Below are positions 41,669 through 45,698 of a DNA stretch of 45,698 bases, piece by piece. The notes under the pieces were generated by a model. It had not been told where the DNA came from. It saw nothing but the letters and a program-made list of their open reading frames with translations, and did no database searches. Every line of letters begins with the position of its first letter. Position 1 is the first letter of the stretch. Source of the DNA: Burkholderiales bacterium (GTDB lineage Bacteria > Pseudomonadota > Gammaproteobacteria > Burkholderiales > JAEUOS01); contig JAEUOS010000036.1 of assembly GCA_016790695.1 (NCBI GenBank), positions 1 through 45,698 of the forward strand, given 5' to 3'. Made by a program: the position numbers and the translations under genes.

Positions 41669-42955
41669 ATGAACGCCCCCGACCCCGCCTTCGCCGACCC
41701 GCCGCCCGTGGCGTGGCACACCGGCCGCGATTCGCGCGTGCCCTACCGCGTCTACACCGACGCCGCGCTCTACCGCGAGGAGCTCGAGCGGCTGTTCTAC
41801 AAGGGCCACTGGTGCTACGTCGGCCTGGCGGCGGAGGTCCCGCGCCACGGCGACTTCAAGCGCACCTTCGTCGGCGAGCGCCAGGTGATCATGGTGCGCG
41901 ACGCCGACGGCGCGATCAACGTCGTCGAGAACCATTGCGCGCACCGCGGCGTGGCCTTCTGCGAGACGAACTTCGGCAACCGCAAGGAGTTCGTCTGCCC
42001 CTACCACCAGTGGAACTACGACCTCAAGGGCAACCTCGTGGGCCTGCCGTTCCGGCGCGGCGTGCGCCAGGACGGCCGCGTCAACGGCGGCATGCCGGCG
42101 GACTTCCGCCTCGAGGAGCACGGCCTCACCCGGCTCAAGGTCGCGGTCAAGGCCGGGGTCGTGTTCGCCTCGTTCGACCACGCGGTCGAGGACTTCGACA
42201 GCTACCTGGGCGCGGTGCGGCCGTGGTTCGAGCGCGCCTTCGACGGGCGCGCGCTCACCATCCTGGGCTACTCGCGCCAGCGCATCCCCGGCAACTGGAA
42301 GCTGATGCAGGAGAACATCAAGGACCCCTACCACCCGGGCCTGCTGCACACCTGGTTCGTCACCTTCGGCCTGTGGCGCGCCGACCAGAAGTCCTACATG
42401 CGCACCGACCGCCACGGCCGCCACGCGGCGATGATCGGCTTCAAGAACGACGGCGGCCGCAGCGAGGTCACGCAGGGCGTGGCCAGCTTCAAGGAGGACA
42501 TGAAGCTGGCCGACGACCGCATCCTCGACGTCGTGCCCGAGGCCTGGTGGAAGGGCGGCGACCTCGGCATCGATGCCGTGCCCACCGCCTGCATGCAGAC
42601 GATCTTCCCGTCGCTGATCATCCAGCACAACGTCAATTCGGTCTCGACGCGGCAGATCGTGCCGCGCGGCCCCGGCAGCTTCGACTTCGTCTGGACCCAC
42701 TTCGGCTTCGCCGACGACACCCCGGAGATGACGCGGCGGCGCCTGCGCCAGGCCAACCTGTTCGGCCCGGCCGGCCTGGTCTCGGCCGACGACGGCGAGG
42801 TGGTCGAGCTCTCGCAGGTCGGCTTCACTCAGCATCCCGGCCACCAGACCGTCGCCGAACTCGGCGGGCTGGCCACCGGCAATGCCGACCACATGGTCAC
42901 CGAGACCCTGATCCGCGGCATGTACGCCTACTATCGCAAGGTCATGGAGCTCTGA
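41669..42955 (+). CDS. Rieske-type aromatic ring-hydroxylating dioxygenase, alpha subunit
   Basis: This 428-residue oxygenase large subunit adds oxygen to an aromatic ring using electrons from a reductase. The Rieske 2Fe-2S site is complete: Cys90 and His92 (HCAHRG), Cys110 and His113 (CPYHQW). The mononuclear iron site is visible as ENIKDPYHPGLLH with His222 and His227, and Asp219 bridges to the Rieske centre. The C-terminal domain is of usual length. GGAGA precedes the ATG. The beta subunit follows 5 bp later. No ferredoxin or reductase is in the window. Confidence 0.93.
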   Translation: MNAPDPAFADPPPVAWHTGRDSRVPYRVYTDAALYREELERLFYKGHWCYVGLAAEVPRHGDFKRTFVGERQVIMVRDADGAINVVENHCAHRGVAFCETNFGNRKEFVCPYHQWNYDLKGNLVGLPFRRGVRQDGRVNGGMPADFRLEEHGLTRLKVAVKAGVVFASFDHAVEDFDSYLGAVRPWFERAFDGRALTILGYSRQRIPGNWKLMQENIKDPYHPGLLHTWFVTFGLWRADQKSYMRTDRHGRHAAMIGFKNDGGRSEVTQGVASFKEDMKLADDRILDVVPEAWWKGGDLGIDAVPTACMQTIFPSLIIQHNVNSVSTRQIVPRGPGSFDFVWTHFGFADDTPEMTRRRLRQANLFGPAGLVSADDGEVVELSQVGFTQHPGHQTVAELGGLATGNADHMVTETLIRGMYAYYRKVMEL

Positions 42956-42960
42956 ACCGC

Positions 42961-43437
42961 ATGCTCGCCGGCATCGAACTGCGCCTCGCCCTCGAGGACC
43001 TCTACGCGCGCTATGCCGCCTGCCTGGACGAGGCGCGCTACGACGACTGGATCGACCTGTTCACCGAGGCCTGCTTCTACCGGGTGGTGCCGCGCGAGAA
43101 CTTCGAGCGCGACCTGCCGCTGTCGACGATGATGGCGGAGAGCCGGGGCATGCTCAGGGACCGCGTCTACGGCATCACCACCACGCTCTACCACCAGCCC
43201 TACTACCAGCGCCACCTCGTCGGCGGGCTGTTCATCCGCGGCGTCGAGGCCGACGCGGTGCGCACCCAGGCGAACTACGCGGTGTTCCGCACCAAGCAGA
43301 ACGAACACTCGGAGGTGTTCAACGTCGGCCGCTATCTCGACACGGTGGTGATGGACGGCGACCGGCTGCGCTTTCGCGAGAAGCTCTGCGTGTTCGACAG
43401 CGAGCTGATCCCGAATTCGCTGATCTATCCGGTCTGA
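42961..43437 (+). CDS. aromatic ring-hydroxylating dioxygenase, beta subunit
   Basis: This 158-residue small subunit of the SnoaL/NTF2-like fold has the typical start LEDLYARYAACLDEARYDDW, an internal ITTTLYHQPYYQRHLVGG and the C-terminal RFREKLCVFDSELIPNSLIY. It stabilises the alpha3beta3 hexamer. It is separated from the alpha gene by 5 bp. Codon use and GC match the neighbours. A second enzyme of the pathway is not adjacent. Confidence 0.92.
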   Translation: MLAGIELRLALEDLYARYAACLDEARYDDWIDLFTEACFYRVVPRENFERDLPLSTMMAESRGMLRDRVYGITTTLYHQPYYQRHLVGGLFIRGVEADAVRTQANYAVFRTKQNEHSEVFNVGRYLDTVVMDGDRLRFREKLCVFDSELIPNSLIYPV

Positions 43438-43467
43438 TTTCAGGGTGATGCGGCGCCGGCGCGGCGC

Positions 43468-43473
43468 TAGAAT
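43468..43473 (+). promoter_or_regulatory. -10 box close to the HDOD start (possible leaderless transcript)
   Basis: TAGAAT ends six bases before the ATG at 43480, so transcription would begin at or next to the start codon. No ribosome site precedes the ATG, consistent with a leaderless mRNA. The -35 region is GC-rich without a clear box. Confidence 0.35.
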
Positions 43474-43479
43474 CCGTGC

Positions 43480-44334
43480 ATGACTGACGCGACCACGGTG
43501 GCGGCGGCCGGCGACATCGATCCGATCGCGCGCGACCTGAAGATTCCGCCGTGCCCGGAGATCCTCGCGAAGTTCAGCGCCGAAGTACGGCGCGACGACC
43601 CCGATCCCCGTGTCCTGACCCGCCTGATCACCAGCGATGCCGGCCTGTCCGGCGCCATCCTCGCGGCGGTCAATTCGCCGCTCTACGGGCTGTCGACCAA
43701 GGCGACCGACGTCGCCCACGCGCTCACGCTGCTGGGCCTGCGACCGGCGACGCACCTGATCACGGGACTGCTGCTGCGCCAGGCGTTCCCCGCGGCCGCC
43801 GGCGGCCTCATGCGGCGCTACTGGGACGAGTCCAACGGCGTCGCCGACGCCGCGGTCGCGGTGGCCGCGACCGCGCGCGGCATCGGCCGCGAGGAGGCCT
43901 ACACCTACGGCCTGTTCCGCAATTGCGGCATGGCGGTCATGATCGCGCGCTTCCCGGACTACGGCGACATCGTCGAGGCGCATGCCGACGCGCCGGGGCC
44001 GGAACTGCTGTTGCGCGAAGAGGCGCGCTACCGCTACAACCACGCGCGCGTCGGCTATGCGCTCGCGCGCGGCTGGGGCCTGCCCGAGCCGCTGGCGCGC
44101 AGCATCCTGCTGCACCACGCGCTCGACCGCATCGCCGCGCGCGCGCACGAAGCCGCGGGCGCGCAGCCGCGGCTGGCGGCCTGCGGCCTGCTCGCCGAGC
44201 AGGTGGCACGGCTGTGCGCCGGCGGCACCCTGTCCGCCGAATGGCAGGCCCACGAGGCCTTCGTGCTCGACACCCTGGAGATCGAGGTCGACGCGGTGGT
44301 CGCGCTGGTGCAGGCGCGGACGGCCGCTACCTAG
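43480..44334 (+). CDS. HDOD-domain protein
   Basis: This 284-residue signalling-type protein has an HDOD domain (residues about 20-215): IPPCPEILAKFSAEVRRDDP, LISSDAGLSGAILAAVNSPL-like stretch at 47-66 and VAHALTLLGLRPATHLITGL. HDOD proteins are related to HD phosphodiesterases but lack most metal ligands and act as regulatory modules in two-component and stress signalling. It stands alone with no output domain. Its stop TAG overlaps the stop of the opposite-strand gene through a shared CTAG. Confidence 0.9.
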   Translation: MTDATTVAAAGDIDPIARDLKIPPCPEILAKFSAEVRRDDPDPRVLTRLITSDAGLSGAILAAVNSPLYGLSTKATDVAHALTLLGLRPATHLITGLLLRQAFPAAAGGLMRRYWDESNGVADAAVAVAATARGIGREEAYTYGLFRNCGMAVMIARFPDYGDIVEAHADAPGPELLLREEARYRYNHARVGYALARGWGLPEPLARSILLHHALDRIAARAHEAAGAQPRLAACGLLAEQVARLCAGGTLSAEWQAHEAFVLDTLEIEVDAVVALVQARTAAT

Positions 44335-45698
44335 GTCGCCGTCCCGGCGCGGCGGCGCCGCGCCGCCGCACCGACGACCGCCAGGCCGATGCCGAGCAGG
44401 GCATAGGTCGCGGGTTCGGGCACCGCCGCCACCGTCAGGGTCACGTCCTTGGCATGGTAGGTCGCGAAGACGTTCCAGCCGGCCGGCCTGACGATGTCGG
44501 TGAACGTGCCGCTGACCGTGCCGCTGCCGGTGGTGAGGATCACGTAGCTGGTCCCGGGCGTCGGCGTGTAGCCGAAGGTCAGCGACAGGGTGCCGTCGAG
44601 CACGGCATTCCCGGTCACCGACAGCCAGTCGTGGCTCGTGCCCTGGCCGGTGCCGTCGATCTCGATCGCGAGGGTGCCGGTCGCGCCCTGCGTGTAGTTG
44701 CCCTGGATGACGAGCTTGCCGGGGCTCGCGCCCGGCGCCACGATGCCGCCGCTGTTGACGACGGCCCCGACGATGGTGCCGGTGCCGCCGAGCACGCCGG
44801 CCACCAGGTCGACCTGCGGCACGGTCAGCGTGCCCCGCACGGTGGTCTGCGCGCCGGACGCGTCCTGCAGCAGGTTCGAACCGCTGACCGTCATCTGGCT
44901 GCCGGTCTCGACGCGTACCGTGCCCTGGTTGTGCAGGGGATCGGCGCCCGTCGGGTTGACGGTCAACGCGTTGGACTGATCGGCGATGATCGTGCCCTGG
45001 TTGGTGATCTTGAGCAGATTGACGCCGAGTTGTCCCGCGCCGCGCAGGGTCTGCGCGCTGCCGATGGTCAGGCGCTCGGCGCCGGTCGCGCCGTAGATGC
45101 GGTTGGCACTCCTGTTCGACAGCACGATCGTGCCCGCGCCGTTGACGGTCGCATCCTCGTTGACCCGCAGGTCGGTGTTGAAGAACACCGAGTTCAGGCG
45201 GAACGTGCCGGTGTTGCTGAAGGTCCCGCCGATCCCGACGCCCTCCCCGTCGCGCAGGGTCAGCGTGCCCTCCCAGTTCATCCCGGCGAGCGTCGCAGCG
45301 ACCGACCCTTCGACCTGGCTGTCCGCGGCCAGGCCGCGCAGGGTGCCGCCTTCGAAGCGCCCGCTGACGAAACGCATGAACGAACCGTCACGCACCTCGA
45401 GCAGACCGCCATGATTGGCGAACGCTCCCGCCGCACCGTCCATGTCCAGGCGCAGGCCGTTCGAACCCGCCGCCGCGATCGTCCCCTGGTTGGTCACCGC
45501 CAGCCGGTTAGACCCCGGCAGACCGATCTGGCCCGCGCCCACGATCGACTGCCCCGCCCCGATGGTCAGGCGTTCGGCGCCGGTCGCCCCGTAGATGCGG
45601 TTGGCCGCCCTGTTCGACAGCGCGATCGTGCCCGCGCCGTTGACGGTCGCATCCTCGTTGACCCGCAGGTCGGTGTTGAAGAACACCGAGTCCAGGCG
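44331..45698 (-). CDS. PEP-CTERM surface protein with beta-helix repeats (5' part missing)
   Basis: At least 455 residues of a large exported protein are visible; the reading frame runs open through the right edge. The C-terminus has the sorting signal VPEPATYALLGIGLAVVGAA followed by an Arg cluster, which targets the protein to the exosortase (EpsH/XrtA-type) system. Upstream is a repetitive, Gly/Thr/Asn-rich region with strands such as NQGTI and GTGTIVGAVVNSGG, typical of autotransporter-like beta-helices. A 166-residue unit recurs, starting at RL[N/D]SVFFNTDLRVNEDATV. The apparent GTG start at 45686 is internal to the repeat. It probably acts at the cell surface or in matrix/aggregation. 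Confidence 0.88.
   Translation of the reverse strand, partial: RLDSVFFNTDLRVNEDATVNGAGTIALSNRAANRIYGATGAERLTIGAGQSIVGAGQIGLPGSNRLAVTNQGTIAAAGSNGLRLDMDGAAGAFANHGGLLEVRDGSFMRFVSGRFEGGTLRGLAADSQVEGSVAATLAGMNWEGTLTLRDGEGVGIGGTFSNTGTFRLNSVFFNTDLRVNEDATVNGAGTIVLSNRSANRIYGATGAERLTIGSAQTLRGAGQLGVNLLKITNQGTIIADQSNALTVNPTGADPLHNQGTVRVETGSQMTVSGSNLLQDASGAQTTVRGTLTVPQVDLVAGVLGGTGTIVGAVVNSGGIVAPGASPGKLVIQGNYTQGATGTLAIEIDGTGQGTSHDWLSVTGNAVLDGTLSLTFGYTPTPGTSYVILTTGSGTVSGTFTDIVRPAGWNVFATYHAKDVTLTVAAVPEPATYALLGIGLAVVGAAARRRRAGTAT
45063..45200. repeat. first copy of a 498-bp-period repeat in the PEP-CTERM gene
   Basis: About 138 bp here match 45561-45698 with roughly ten differences at an offset of 498 bp, exactly 166 codons. 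The shared block encodes VFFNTDLRVNEDATVNGAGT and the following RIYGATGAERLTIG. The match continues to the last base of the window, so further copies may lie beyond. Confidence 0.85.
45561..45698. repeat. second copy of the 498-bp-period repeat, cut by the window edge
   Basis: This matches 45063-45200 (see that entry). The near identity at DNA level implies recent duplication or homogenisation inside the gene. Confidence 0.85.

Noticed and set aside
45686..45698. GTG at 45686 as the start of the PEP-CTERM protein
   Set aside because: The preceding codons continue the repeat (R-L-D-S, matching R-L-N-S in the other copy), so the frame is open past the edge and no signal peptide is present.

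Overview
The window is very GC-rich DNA, about 70% by eye, packed with long ORFs and short spacers. No gene-free stretch exceeds 300 bases; the longest is 6292-6564. The gene content points to a betaproteobacterium of the Burkholderiales type: four Bug/TctC-type periplasmic receptors without TctA/TctB permeases, large two-subunit IorA/IorB enzymes in which IorB carries an extra C-terminal domain, and a PEP-CTERM surface protein. This placement is inference from families, not a phylogeny. No rRNA, tRNA, insertion sequence, prophage or CRISPR array was seen.

Layout. 1-66 is the 5' end of an unidentified minus-strand gene. 172-5345 holds transport genes: a Liv-type binding protein, a complete TRAP transporter (P, Q, M) and a Bug receptor. 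5416-6291 (-) is a fumarylacetoacetate hydrolase-family enzyme. 6565-10967 is a signal-less ModA-like protein followed by iorA and iorB (copy 1). 11098-15825 is a likely sigma-54-driven operon: NitT/TauT-type binding protein, nitrilase-fold amidohydrolase, atypical SDR, alpha/beta hydrolase and Bug receptor. 18724-15851 (-) is a second small catabolic operon: 3-hydroxyisobutyrate dehydrogenase-like enzyme, SDR and Bug receptor. It is divergent from a luciferase-like monooxygenase at 18881. 24812-20056 (-) is a tightly coupled GldA-GldF-GldG-DUF4340 ABC system. 24996-28009 holds a flavodoxin, a crotonase, a 3-hydroxyacyl-CoA dehydrogenase and a Tat-exported intradiol dioxygenase. 28160-33889 is iorA/iorB copy 2 followed by a Bug receptor and a DUF2891 protein. 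34000-39130 is a full branched-chain/aromatic ABC importer (LivK-H-M-G-F) plus a VOC protein. Then come an FMN reductase (-), a Phd/PIN toxin-antitoxin pair with its own AT-rich operator, a LysR regulator divergent from a Rieske dioxygenase alpha/beta pair, an HDOD protein, and a PEP-CTERM repeat protein that runs off the right edge.

How it fits together. The region reads as an accessory catabolic neighbourhood for scavenging organic acids and aromatic or amide compounds. It has many high-affinity binding proteins, ring-oxidising enzymes (Rieske, intradiol, FAH family, luciferase-like), CoA-thioester chemistry (IorAB, crotonase, HAD) and local regulators. The most distinctive signals are a near-consensus sigma-54 promoter with an upstream dyad in front of a nitrilase cluster whose nitrilase and SDR both lack canonical catalytic residues; two iorAB loci sharing a near-identical 79-bp block; and the Gld-type ABC operon. 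Functions of individual enzymes beyond family level are inferred.
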